Shown: positions 43,571-53,239 of the stretch, piece by piece
How the letters are laid out: each line of letters starts with the position of its first letter
How positions within the stretch are numbered: the stretch's first letter is position 1
From: FEN-1297 sp963834015
Lineage (GTDB): Bacteria; Bacteroidota; Ignavibacteria; Ignavibacteriales; Ignavibacteriaceae
Assembly (NCBI GenBank): GCA_963834015.1
Contig: CAWIAG010000002.1
Span: forward strand, 1,585,672 to 1,649,671
Direction of reading: 5' to 3'
DNA length: 64,000 nt
Notes under the pieces: generated by a model
Told to the model about the DNA's origin: nothing
Database searches by the model: none
Seen by the model: only the letters and a program-made list of their open reading frames with translations
Program-made: the position numbers and the translations under genes

Positions 43571-44836
43571 TTAATCTAATATTAGCCATGCAGGCGTAAA
43601 GAAGAATATACCTGCGTTGCGTGGAAGTTTTCTCATAGTTAATCTACCACCATCAACTATTTTAAAAGAGATGCAATCATGCACATAATCGAAATCATCA
43701 GAGCTGTTAAGACTTCCCGCCCAAAGACTAATGTAATAAGTGTCAGGATATAATCTTAAATCATTTAATTTAATCATTATTTTCGTTTTTCGTTCTAAAC
43801 AACTTAACCCAAATTTTGAATCAGAATCTACCATATTACAAATGTTTATCCCATCAGAGGTTTTAATTTCTACAGCAAATTTTACTTTAATATTTGATTT
43901 TTGTGGTATAATTTCAAAAATTAAACTTAAATCTTCTCCAATTGAAAATTCACTTCTGTTTTTCCCATCATTATCGACAATCATTGCATTAATAAAAATA
44001 GCTTCTTTTGAACCATTTCTATTTTTGTAGTTAATTAAATCAATCATTGAACAGTGAACTTCATTCTCATTTAGATATTCATTTATAATCGAAGATGTCT
44101 CACCGAATGATTTTATTTGGCCATTATTTAGAATAATAGCTTTAGGACAAAGCTGTTTTATTGCTGCTATATTATGGCTTACAAAAAGTACAGTTTTGCC
44201 TTCTTTACTACTAGCGTCACCCATTATTCCAATACATTTTTTTTGAAATTGTGAATCTCCAACAGATAGAACTTCATCAACAATTAAAATCTCTGGCTCT
44301 AGGTGTGCAGCTACTGAAAAAGCTAATCTGACATACATTCCGCTTGAATATCTTTTAACTGGTGTATCAATAAATTTGTTAATTTCTGCAAACTCCACTA
44401 TCTCATCAAATTTTTTTAATATTTCATTCTTTTTCATGCCTAAGATTGAACCATTCAAAAATATGTTTTCTCTGCCCGTAAGTTCAGGATTAAAACCGGT
44501 GCCTACTTCCAATAATGATGCAACTCGCCCATTTAGTGTAATTTTACCACATGTCGGAAGAGTAATTCTTGAAAGAATTTTTAATAACGTACTCTTTCCC
44601 GCACCATTCCTTCCAATAATCCCAATGACTTCTCCTTCCTCAACTTTAAAAGAAATTTCCTTCAATGCCCAAATTGATTTATTGCTATCTTCCCGTTCAA
44701 TATTATTTTTAGAAAAAAAATTTTTAATTTTATAGTCAAATATATCTCTAAATGTACGTGCCCCTCGACCGTGCAAATTTTGGCCTAAAAAATATTGCTT
44801 ACTAATATTATCTACTTTAATTATTGCTTTACTCAT
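43571..44836 (-). CDS. wzt: Polysaccharide ABC exporter ATPase with C-terminal Wzt domain
   Basis: 421 residues. Walker A GIIGRNGAGKST, signature YSSGMYVRLAFSVA, Walker B ILIVDEVLSVGD and the switch LFVSHN are all present (residues about 70-235). Residues about 275-421 form a beta-sandwich like the carbohydrate-binding domain of Wzt, which recognises the modified end of the chain before export. Overlaps the permease gene by 4 bases. Confidence 0.95.
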   Translation of the reverse strand: MSKAIIKVDNISKQYFLGQNLHGRGARTFRDIFDYKIKNFFSKNNIEREDSNKSIWALKEISFKVEEGEVIGIIGRNGAGKSTLLKILSRITLPTCGKITLNGRVASLLEVGTGFNPELTGRENIFLNGSILGMKKNEILKKFDEIVEFAEINKFIDTPVKRYSSGMYVRLAFSVAAHLEPEILIVDEVLSVGDSQFQKKCIGIMGDASSKEGKTVLFVSHNIAAIKQLCPKAIILNNGQIKSFGETSSIINEYLNENEVHCSMIDLINYKNRNGSKEAIFINAMIVDNDGKNRSEFSIGEDLSLIFEIIPQKSNIKVKFAVEIKTSDGINICNMVDSDSKFGLSCLERKTKIMIKLNDLRLYPDTYYISLWAGSLNSSDDFDYVHDCISFKIVDGGRLTMRKLPRNAGIFFFTPAWLILD

Positions 44837-45654
44837 ATAATATCTGCGAACTCCTTTTCCATTCTTCGAAAATTAAAAATACCTGTAATAAAAATTATTA
44901 TAGATATTGCAATTGATAAAATTAATAAATGTAGTGGGAGATATGCATGTCCTAATAAAGTCGCTCTGAATGACTCAACAACACCAGTCATAGGGTTTAG
45001 CCAATAAATCAATTCCCATTTTAATGGTATTTTCGCGCTTGAATATCCTACTGGTGTAATCCAGAATAGAAGCTGTATCGCAAACGGCAGAGCTTGTGCA
45101 ATATCTCTATATTTAACACCAATAGCCGTGAACCACAAACCAATTCCTAATGACGTTATAATTTCCCAAATAATGGCTAGTGGAAATAATAATATATTTG
45201 GCCCTGGATTAAAGGAATAATAGATCATAAATAGGATATAAATAATAAATGCTATTCCGAAATCAACTAGACCTTTTAATACAGCGGCAGCAGGAATAAT
45301 CAATCTTGGGAAAAATACTTTTGTAATTAAATTTGAATTTGTTATTAAACTCTGACTAGAACCTGTTATTCCATCTGAAAAGAAATTCCAAGCTAATATT
45401 CCAGTGAATGTAAAAAGTTGATAAGGCACTCCACTCGTTGAAAAGCCGGCTAATTTATTAAAGACAAAAGTAAAAACAACCATGGAAAGTACCGGTCTTA
45501 CAATAGCCCAGCTTGCTCCCAAAAAAGTTTGCTTATATCTAACTTTTGTATCTCGCCATATCAGGAAATAAAATAATTCCCTATAATTCCATAGCTCTTT
45601 AAAGTCAATCGATGAAAATCGTTTTGGTGGTTCAATTACTAATTCTTTTTTCAT
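44833..45654 (-). CDS. wzm: Polysaccharide ABC exporter permease
   Basis: 273 residues with six hydrophobic segments (ABC-2 type). It opens with the cytoplasmic LWNYRELFYFLIWRDTKVRYKQTFLGASWAI typical of Wzm and ends NPMTGVVESFRATLLG and FRRMEKEFADII. It forms the inner-membrane channel with the ATPase encoded next. Confidence 0.95.
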   Translation of the reverse strand: MKKELVIEPPKRFSSIDFKELWNYRELFYFLIWRDTKVRYKQTFLGASWAIVRPVLSMVVFTFVFNKLAGFSTSGVPYQLFTFTGILAWNFFSDGITGSSQSLITNSNLITKVFFPRLIIPAAAVLKGLVDFGIAFIIYILFMIYYSFNPGPNILLFPLAIIWEIITSLGIGLWFTAIGVKYRDIAQALPFAIQLLFWITPVGYSSAKIPLKWELIYWLNPMTGVVESFRATLLGHAYLPLHLLILSIAISIIIFITGIFNFRRMEKEFADII

Positions 45655-45710
45655 TTCTACTTATATTTTATTTATAATACCTGCTCTATAAACTATTAAC
45701 ATTATTTATC

Positions 45711-47750
45711 TTATTTAGCAATCTTCGCAATAATGTCATTAGAGAAACCAATATTTTGTGCAGGTGAATTTACTTTTATTCTAAAATCCATATTGTTTGT
45801 GTCATAAAAACCTGGATTAACATCTATTAAATTGTTTTGAAATAAATTATTCTTGAAAACAAGTAAAGAGTCATGACTGCTATTGTCTCTAAACCAGGAA
45901 CTTTTATAACAAATATTATTTATTATTTTATTACCATGTGCCAGGGTAGGGTTTTCATTAAGTATATTTACCAAAGAAGGATATTTTTTTGCCCATTTCG
46001 GGCCTTTATATGGCATTGAATCTAACCGGGGAATCAAATATGCATCACGTAAAATTTCATCTACTCCGGGATTAATAATTAAAGAGGTTTGGCAATCAAT
46101 AAATATGTTATTGTTTGCCGAATTATCTCTTCCGCCATTAAAATAAATAGCATTATTAACTCTATAAAAAATATTATTGTATATCAAGATTCCGCTCATA
46201 CCATCATCTAAATAAACTGAGGATACAGGGTTGGAATCTAAATAGGAATATCTCGGAATTATATTAACAAATAAGTTGAATTTTATTTCAGATCCGCGCA
46301 TTGTCCAGTCTCTACCCGAATAAATCGCACCTACATCTCTTGTTTCATAGCAGACATCGTGTATAAAGTTATATTCAATTATATGTTCATTGCCTTGCAT
46401 TAAAATTGCATTAGCCGGTGCATTATAAATTTCATTCTTCTCTACAATATTTCCTACACCAAATAGATTAATGCCTGGCCTATAAGTTCTATTTAATAAA
46501 GAAAAATCATGTATTTTACAACAAGTTATCAAATTGTTTGCCGGTATTAAATCTTTTCTATCTCCTCCGTCTAACCAAATTCCACCATCAGCTAAATAGT
46601 ATATATCGCAATTTTCCATGTAACAATTTCTAACACTTTTTTCCAGTATGCCATATCCCCCGGCATTTCTAATAATGCAATTCTTAAAACCGATATTATT
46701 TGCATTATTTATCGTAATACAATCTCCCTTAGTAACTTCAAATATAATCCCGTCAAACTCAACATTACTTATATTTTTCATTCTTATTAAAGATTGTATC
46801 TTTGGTATATAAACAATTTTTTCACTTATATCTGCAGGCGGCCAGAAGTATAATTCATATGAATTTCTATCTAGATACCACTCACCCGTAGTATCTAATT
46901 CAGATAAAATATTTTCCACATAGAATCTCTGTCCTATTTTGTATCCGGAATTATTAAATGGAGGTGCAAGGATTATTTTGTTTCTTGTTGTATCAAAAGA
47001 GCTAACTTTCTCATATCCATCCGACCAGTTCCAATACCAATATCCGTGGAGCCAAACATTTTTTTTATTAATCCATTTCTTAATTCTCTTATCATTAAAA
47101 TTTATGCTAGTATATATAATTTTATTACTTCCACTTTTTAAGGTTGTATCTCTGAATTCGAAATTATTAAAAGTATAAAAACCACTATTAGGCCACCTTG
47201 CTAAAGTCATTGGTTGATTATCAAAATACAATTCAAACCAATTTCCCGATATAGCAACATCCCCTAAATCCTTAATACCAAAATCTTTAAGATTAACGCA
47301 CATTACATTATTAGCAGCTTCAATACTTAATTGTTTCAATATGTTTTTATCTGCCACGTTTTTAAAATTTGAAAGTCGTATGCCCCCAGTTATATGCACT
47401 TCTTCATTGTCGAAATTTCTATATGTAATTTCTATGTTTTGGTTTCCACTATCCAAAGAATCGAAATCCAAAGTTTCATCAATATTGTATATCCCCTTTC
47501 TCAATTCAACATTTATAAGTAATTTATTTTTTTCCCCATTTTTATTGAACAATCGTATTTCATTCTTTGCCCGTTCTATTGACCTGAATGGACCATCTGT
47601 ATTTTGTTTATTTGGGCTCGGTAATTTCCCACTCCATTTATCATTGCCATTTAATGAAACAAATAAATTCATAAATTCATTAGTGGTTTGTGAAAATGAA
47701 TATTTTGTAATGAAACAAAGCATTATTATTAAATAATTTATTCTAAACAT
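45711..47750 (-). CDS. Secreted right-handed parallel beta-helix protein
   Basis: 679 residues. The N-terminus is a signal peptide (LIIMLCFITKYSFSQ). LFVSLNGNDKWSGKLP and DGPFRSIERAKNEIR are typical openings of pectate-lyase-like beta-helix proteins. The middle shows stacked rungs (NNIGFKNCIIRNAGGYGILEK, NCDIYYLADGGIWL and so on). Such proteins often cut or modify polysaccharides outside the cytoplasm. Catalytic residues cannot be named. Its place before wzm suggests it acts on the product of this locus. Confidence 0.85.
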   Translation of the reverse strand: MFRINYLIIMLCFITKYSFSQTTNEFMNLFVSLNGNDKWSGKLPSPNKQNTDGPFRSIERAKNEIRLFNKNGEKNKLLINVELRKGIYNIDETLDFDSLDSGNQNIEITYRNFDNEEVHITGGIRLSNFKNVADKNILKQLSIEAANNVMCVNLKDFGIKDLGDVAISGNWFELYFDNQPMTLARWPNSGFYTFNNFEFRDTTLKSGSNKIIYTSINFNDKRIKKWINKKNVWLHGYWYWNWSDGYEKVSSFDTTRNKIILAPPFNNSGYKIGQRFYVENILSELDTTGEWYLDRNSYELYFWPPADISEKIVYIPKIQSLIRMKNISNVEFDGIIFEVTKGDCITINNANNIGFKNCIIRNAGGYGILEKSVRNCYMENCDIYYLADGGIWLDGGDRKDLIPANNLITCCKIHDFSLLNRTYRPGINLFGVGNIVEKNEIYNAPANAILMQGNEHIIEYNFIHDVCYETRDVGAIYSGRDWTMRGSEIKFNLFVNIIPRYSYLDSNPVSSVYLDDGMSGILIYNNIFYRVNNAIYFNGGRDNSANNNIFIDCQTSLIINPGVDEILRDAYLIPRLDSMPYKGPKWAKKYPSLVNILNENPTLAHGNKIINNICYKSSWFRDNSSHDSLLVFKNNLFQNNLIDVNPGFYDTNNMDFRIKVNSPAQNIGFSNDIIAKIAK

Positions 47751-47849
47751 TTAAAAACTAATCCGCCTTGATATTTTAAAATTGTTACAACTTTATATTA
47801 ACATTAAAACCAATTTTATTTGTCTGAATCTATATTATGCTTTTACAAA

Positions 47850-48135
47850 TTAATGAATAAGTCTTGATAAAATCATATAAACTACATAAGCTATAACAAC
47901 TGCAGTGATAGTATATATTAGCACAATTTTCCCAGTTAACGCGGAAGAATTAAATGTTGATAAATAATCCCGCCAGCCGCACTGTCTGCACCTGTAAATT
48001 TTATAGAAGGTAAGATTATCAATAAGCTTTTCACTCCAGTTCCGCGGGTGAGACATACGCAGCGTGTTGCCTTCACCGCAGTGGGGGCAGGTTTGGAAGA
48101 TGGGGTTTTTTAAAAAAAATATTTTTAGTTTGCAT
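47850..48135 (-). CDS. Small zinc-ribbon membrane protein, apparently frameshifted near its start
   Basis: The frame from 48056 gives 68 residues: MSHPRNWSEKLIDNLTFYKI, then CRQCGWR, then one hydrophobic helix (IVLIYTITAVVIAYVVYMIL). Extending upstream in frame adds QTCPHCGEGNTLR, so two CxxC pairs would make a zinc ribbon. No start codon lies in that frame before two stops. The ATG at 48135 is in frame only after a one-base change in the T6/A8 runs at 48106-48119, so an indel (mutation or sequencing) is likely. Function unknown. Confidence 0.6.
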
Positions 48136-48535
48136 GGATACGAATTCCCTCTAAATTATTACGAATTTCCACGAATGATTAATAAAAAATACTAATTAAG
48201 CATAGTGGGTGAAAATAGATTAATACGAATGTTGACCAGGATTTATGGGATTTACATAATACGAATTTTCACGAATGAGGACGAATTCACACTAATAAGA
48301 ATCGGTGACCGGGGAAAATAGAAAAATATGAATAAAAAAATCAAAGACCGGAGACCGGGTAAGAATAAAAATTTTAAATTATATAAATTTTAATAATCAT
48401 TATCATTTGTGTGATTTGAACGAAATTAGAAACCAGACAATTTCCCCGTACTATTTTTTAACATGATATAACGCGAATTGGCGAATCGCAGTATAAATCA
48501 TTTTGAAAGAGCGATTCGGCGAACCGCGGTACAAA
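48136..48535. repeat. Repeat-filled gap, first after the AT-rich block
   Basis: Holds ACGAATT units (48140-48300) and GACCGGAGACC units (48305-48360), then an inverted pair GCGAATTGGCGAATCGC and GCGATTCGGCGAACCGCGG at 48472-48528. No gene is seen. Confidence 0.65.
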
Positions 48536-49381
48536 TTATTTCTTGGCTTTTAGGACCATTTCTAAAAATTCTGCGGCGCCTTCGTTATTGTTGTCTTTTG
48601 GCATTTCTATGTCCGACAGCAGCTTCAACTCGGGAAGGCTGTTGCTTAATGTAACTTTTAATGTTTTGGGCAGGAAAAGGCTGATGTCGTTGTACCAGTC
48701 GCCTATAACTGCTGTTTCAGACTGGCGTATACCAAGATAATTTAACAATAAATTTAATGCTTTGCCTTTATTAGAGCTGTTTTTTCTTATTTCAAGGTAA
48801 TATATGCCGTTATAGGTGTGGGATTTAAAATATGAGATGTTCAGCCCGAATGTATGCGGAAAGCTCATTTTATCCCGGACATGTTTTACGTTATCCTTGT
48901 AATCGCTTGCTATCGTTATTTCCAGTGTCTGCTTTGTTAAGCCGTTATATTCCGGGACTTCCACATATTTTGCTCCGAATTTTTCCATCAGGTCCGGAAT
49001 CACTGAGTTCCGCTCGGTATAATAAATGGAATCTGTGTTGCATAAGGCAATATTTAATAAGTGCCGGTCGGCATATTCCAGCGCGCGCTTTACATATCTT
49101 TGCGGAACAAATGATTTATAAAGCGGTGCTTCATCGCCATTAATTTTTATTAGGCAGCCGTCGAGCGATATGATAGGTATTTTTAAATCAAGCTGTTCAG
49201 CATAGTTGCTCAGTGCTGAATGAAGCCGCCCGGATGCGAATGTAAACAGTACGCCTTTATTTTTTAATTCTTTAATTAAGCATTCGGTTCTTTCGCTTAT
49301 CCCGGCATCGTTCCTTAATAGTGTACCGTCAAGATCGGCGACTATTAGTTTTAATTTTTTTAATGTGTCTCTATTGAACAT
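48536..49381 (-). CDS. Cof-type HAD hydrolase
   Basis: 281 residues. LIVADLDGTLLRNDAGIS (nucleophile Asp), FTFASGRLHSAL (motif 2), the large C2 cap domain, NKGKALNLLLNYLGI (motif 3 Lys) and AVIGDWYNDISLF (motif 4 Asp pair). Cof hydrolases dephosphorylate sugar phosphates and nucleotides. It sits between exporter-kinase and zinc-ribbon genes but is flanked by repeats, so a link to the locus is not certain. Confidence 0.93.
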   Translation of the reverse strand: MFNRDTLKKLKLIVADLDGTLLRNDAGISERTECLIKELKNKGVLFTFASGRLHSALSNYAEQLDLKIPIISLDGCLIKINGDEAPLYKSFVPQRYVKRALEYADRHLLNIALCNTDSIYYTERNSVIPDLMEKFGAKYVEVPEYNGLTKQTLEITIASDYKDNVKHVRDKMSFPHTFGLNISYFKSHTYNGIYYLEIRKNSSNKGKALNLLLNYLGIRQSETAVIGDWYNDISLFLPKTLKVTLSNSLPELKLLSDIEMPKDNNNEGAAEFLEMVLKAKK

Positions 49382-49519
49382 AATTTATTTAATCTGGATT
49401 AACACGAATTAGGACGAATTTTCACGAATAAGAAAGAACCTTTTTGATTTAAGTTATATAAATATAATCGCTTCAATCCACCCTACACCCCTCCCTAGAG
49501 GGGAATAATCATGAAGGAG
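49382..49519. repeat. ACGAATT-type repeats and CCCTAGAGGGG palindrome
   Basis: Two or three ACGAATT units (49395-49430) and a CCCTCCCTAGAGGGG stretch (49488-49503). No gene. Confidence 0.5.
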
Positions 49520-51789
49520 TTATTTCTTTGAAATATCATGCTTTTTGTGCGGCTTTTTGGTGCCGTTGGTGCCTTCCGAACCGGAATAATAATAATAGTA
49601 TTTGTAATACGAACCGTAACCAGCTTTGTAACTGAAATTATTTAATACTGTTCCGGCAAAGGATGAACTGCTGCGCTTAAGCATTTCTACTGATTTTTCC
49701 ATAACTTCAAATTCAGTCATATCTGCAGAAACAACAAGTACCGTAGCATCTACTAAGGAAGAAAGTATTTCTGAGTCGGTAACTGCAATTACAGGGGCGG
49801 AGTCAAAAATAATAATATCAAATTCCTTCTTTAACCTTTCAATAAAGTCCTTCATATTTTTTGATGCAATTGTTTCCGAAGGATTGGGCGGTATAGTGCC
49901 CGATGTTATAAGGCTTAAATTATTCAGCCCCGTTGGCCGGATAATATCCTCAAATTTTACTTCATTGAAAAGATAATCTACAAGCCCCGGATGTTTGTTC
50001 AAATTAAATAATGAGTGTACCCGAGGCTTCCTTAGATCGAGATCAATTATCAGGGTTTTTTTGCCGAGCTGGGCAAACGTTCCCGCAAGGTTAACCGATA
50101 TTAATGTTTTGCCCTCGCCGGGAGTAGATGAAGTAACAAGTATTGTTTTAAGAGGTTCCTGCCCTACCTTGGAGTACTGAACCCTTGTCCTGAGCGCTTT
50201 AAATGCCTCGCTCGGTATTGAGTCGGGTTTCTTGGCTACTATAAATTCATGGTCTTTAAGTCCATTAACTCCCATACCCTCAATGAAAGGTATCCATGCA
50301 AGAACATTTATATTCCTGTTCTGTACATCTTCAGGAGTCTTAATAGTATTGGTAAAATAATTTTTAATGAAAATAAACCCGAATGACATACCGGCGCCCA
50401 GTATGAAACCAAGTAGAACAATAAGTACACGGTTGGGTTTTGATGGTGATTTTGGTACCCTGCCTTGATCAATTATTATGACATTACCGGGCTGTGAGAG
50501 CTCATTTATCTGAGCTTCCTGCTGTTTTTCCTCAAGCAATGAATACAATTTTTCATCCGCTTCCCTTTTTCTTTCAAGGCGGGCGTAGTCTATTGAGGTC
50601 TGGGGGAGCTTATTGAACTGCTTTTCATATTTATCAACAATGCCGTTTAATTCGTTAAGTTGTACAGTTGTAGTATCGCTTTTAATTTCAGCGTCAATTA
50701 TCTTTTCCGTAAGGTCCTTGACTATATCAGGATTGCTTGAAAAAATTCCGCTTTTAATTTGTTCAAGTTTCGAGCTTAATTTGTCTTTCAGTTCGTTTAT
50801 TTTTGTATCATAATCTTTTAATAAGGGCGAATTAGCGCCTTTTCCATTTTGATTTGCCATCGCCACATCTTTGTTCACTTCAATTTTTGCAAGTTCATCC
50901 TGCAGCGCCTGAAAATATGATTGCGTTGCCTGGCTTTCTAAGTATTCTGCAATCTTGGGATCCTGCTGTTTTAGTTTGTCCTTTAATTGGCTGAGGGCCT
51001 TATTATTAGCTACGATATCTATTTTTAAGCCGTCCCGTTGCGCTTCCAGGTTTGCCATTTCCGTTATTAATGCCTGAGACTGTGCATCAAGGGATATAAT
51101 TCCTTTTTCAGCCTGGTATTTGCTTAGGGCATCTTCAGATTCCGTTAAATCTTTCTGTTTTCCCTTTGACTGCTCTTCAAGAAAATCTTTGACGGTTGTT
51201 AATTGGTCCCTGTTTATTGATAAATTTTCTTTCAAATATTCTATGGCATAGCAGTTTGCAATTAAGGCAGCTTCGTATGCGGAAGGTGAACTGACATTTA
51301 TATCTACAAGGTCAATCCCTTTTTTCTGTTCAATTGATACTTTACTGCTTAATAATTCAGCAAAGGCATCCGCATCGAGCAGTGTTTTATTACTTTTATC
51401 ATTGAATAAGGAACGGTCATAAATAAGATAAAATTCACCCGGATCTTTTTTGTATAAAAAGTATCAATTACTGCTTCTGCAACATTTAACCTGATTGCAT
51501 AACTTTTCATTATTTCCATTTCAGTGGAGATAAAACGGTCGTCTGTAAATCCTTCAAGGCCTGTTGCCGTCATTAAGGGGGATTCAAGCACATTTCCAGA
51601 AGGCTTGGAAATTTTTATAGTTGTAGAAGATTCGTAAATGTTAATTGCAGAAACAGCATATATAACAGCAACGATTAAACTTACAGCAGTTATTAGAATT
51701 ACAGGAAATAAATTATTTCTTATCAGCTTTATGTAATCTTTAATTGAATTATTTCCATGATCCTGCATAGCAATATTATTATTTTCCAT
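49520..51789 (-). pseudogene. Wzc-like polysaccharide tyrosine autokinase, split by a one-base frameshift
   Basis: One gene in two frames. From 51789 the Wzz-type N-terminus reads IKDYIKLIRNNLFPVILI and VEAVIDTFYTKK-like residues, then goes out of frame at a T6 run (51446-51451). Shifting one base gives KDPGEFYLIYDRSLF and leads without stop into the second part. That part has a long coiled coil, a second membrane helix, then the BY-kinase: TSSTPGEGKTLISVNLAG (Walker A), LIIDLDLRKPR (Walker A'), IIIFDSAPV (Walker B) and a Tyr-rich tail (GSYYKYYYYYSGS). It controls chain length and export in the inner membrane. The indel could be a real mutation, phase switch or sequencing error. Confidence 0.88.
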
Positions 51790-51795
51790 TATTTC

Positions 51796-52329
51796 TTATT
51801 TATTCCTTATATAGTCGACAAAAAGAATAGCCAGGGATACTATTACCGAACTGACAGTTACTATCATTGTAAAATAATCCCTGAAGTAATATCGCGGCTC
51901 GCCAATAACGAGCAAGACGTCATTCGGCTGTAATGAAGGGGATTTAATCATATTATTAGATTTTAAATCCATCATTAAGTCTGCATATTTAATATTAATT
52001 ATTGTCTGTGTAGAATCCGGATTCATCCTCATTAATCTTAAATTTTCAAGCCTTGCGGCATCCGTAGGCCCGCCTGAATATGAAAGCAAATCATTAACGG
52101 TACAATATGCGGGAATTAAATATTTCCCGGGAAATTTTACCCAACCCCAGACGGCTACTTTGATGTTAACAGCCTGCGGATCCGAAAAATCATAAAACCC
52201 ACCCTGTGCAGGCTGGCGTAAAGAATTTAAGTCGCCCCCCAACTGCATTCCATTATTCTGGGCAAATGACTTTGAACTGAGTAAGGTAATAAAACATGTA
52301 ATTATTAAAAAATATTTGGTTAGTTTCAT
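51796..52329 (-). CDS. SLBB-domain polysaccharide export protein
   Basis: 177 residues. Signal peptide to SFAQ; then KVAVWGWVKFPGKYLIPAYCTVNDLLSYSGGPTDAA, an SLBB domain as in Wza-type export proteins, VKSPSLQPND-like DVLLVIGEP, and a C-terminal hydrophobic helix (FTMIVTVSSVIVSLAILFV). It lacks the poly_export domain of full Wza, so it may be a partner rather than the channel itself. It ends 6 bases before the kinase gene, clearly one operon. Confidence 0.85.
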   Translation of the reverse strand: MKLTKYFLIITCFITLLSSKSFAQNNGMQLGGDLNSLRQPAQGGFYDFSDPQAVNIKVAVWGWVKFPGKYLIPAYCTVNDLLSYSGGPTDAARLENLRLMRMNPDSTQTIINIKYADLMMDLKSNNMIKSPSLQPNDVLLVIGEPRYYFRDYFTMIVTVSSVIVSLAILFVDYIRNK

Positions 52330-52810
52330 CCTTTTCCTTTAGAGTCAGTTTGATGGTCAATATTTAATGCAATTTCAGAAAAAAATATATCCCGCAAATC
52401 ACATTAATTATTATCGTTGCAATTTTTTATTTATTTATAGTACTAATTTACAAATTAGATTAATACGAATTTACGCGAATTAGGACGAATTTTCACGAAT
52501 ATCATTTGATTACGCCTGGGAGCGTTATGCCGAAAGGCGTAATATGTATTGTTTGAAAAACGGATTATCAAAAGAATAATAATTTCCATTTTTTTCTATA
52601 ATATCACTATAACCATGCCACACGTATCTTTACGTTTGTAGAGACAGTCTGCCTGAAAAATTCTATCAATAATATAATTCATCCCATCCATGTCTTAATT
52701 CGCGAGAATTCGCTTTAATTCGTATGTCTTAGACACAGCTTCGCCACGTAAATCACATCTTTATATTTTCAAGTTCTAAAAAATCTAAAATAAATTCAAT
52801 GCCTTAATAA
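52330..52810. repeat. Gap upstream of the export operon
   Basis: Contains ACGAATT units (52460-52500 and inverted ones at 52694-52730), an ACGCC...GGCGT hairpin (about 52513-52543) and GTAGAGACAG-like half palindromes near 52638. It should hold the promoter of the export operon, but no clear promoter box was identified. Confidence 0.5.
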
Positions 52811-53239
52811 TTATTCAACGAAGGAAAGGACTTGTTCCAGGTGCGGCACTATCATTTCCCTTTCCCCGTATTTAATAACCAGCTTTATGTAAGGATTTTT
52901 ATTATGATCAAAACGTGATAATTTCAGCGAATTTTCATTTATTGCCATAATTTCTATTATTTCATCTGCATGAAAACCCAGAAGATTCTTCTTAATTTTA
53001 ATCAATACTACTCTTGCCTTAGGACTATTTTTATGTGAAAGCTTGTAGATTTTATCAAATGAAATCATTTTATATTTCTCCCCGGCATATTCCAGTTCCG
53101 AACCGGATCCGTCTGTACGGATTATACATTCAGGAAGTTTTAATACATTAATTATTTCTTTCAAATTCAGACAAAATTCCTGGTCTTGAATTTTGAAGAT
53201 AAATAACCCTGAAAATGATTTGTTTTTAATAAAATTCAC
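52811..53239 (-). CDS. CheW-like domain protein
   Basis: 142 residues. GLFIFKIQDQEFCLNLKEIINVLKLPE and YKMISFDKIYKL, then RVVLIKIKKNLLGFHADEIIEIMAI fit the paired SH3-like beta barrels of CheW. CheW couples receptors to the kinase CheA, but no other chemotaxis gene is in the window. Possibly a stand-alone variant. Confidence 0.75.
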   Translation of the reverse strand: MNFIKNKSFSGLFIFKIQDQEFCLNLKEIINVLKLPECIIRTDGSGSELEYAGEKYKMISFDKIYKLSHKNSPKARVVLIKIKKNLLGFHADEIIEIMAINENSLKLSRFDHNKNPYIKLVIKYGEREMIVPHLEQVLSFVE

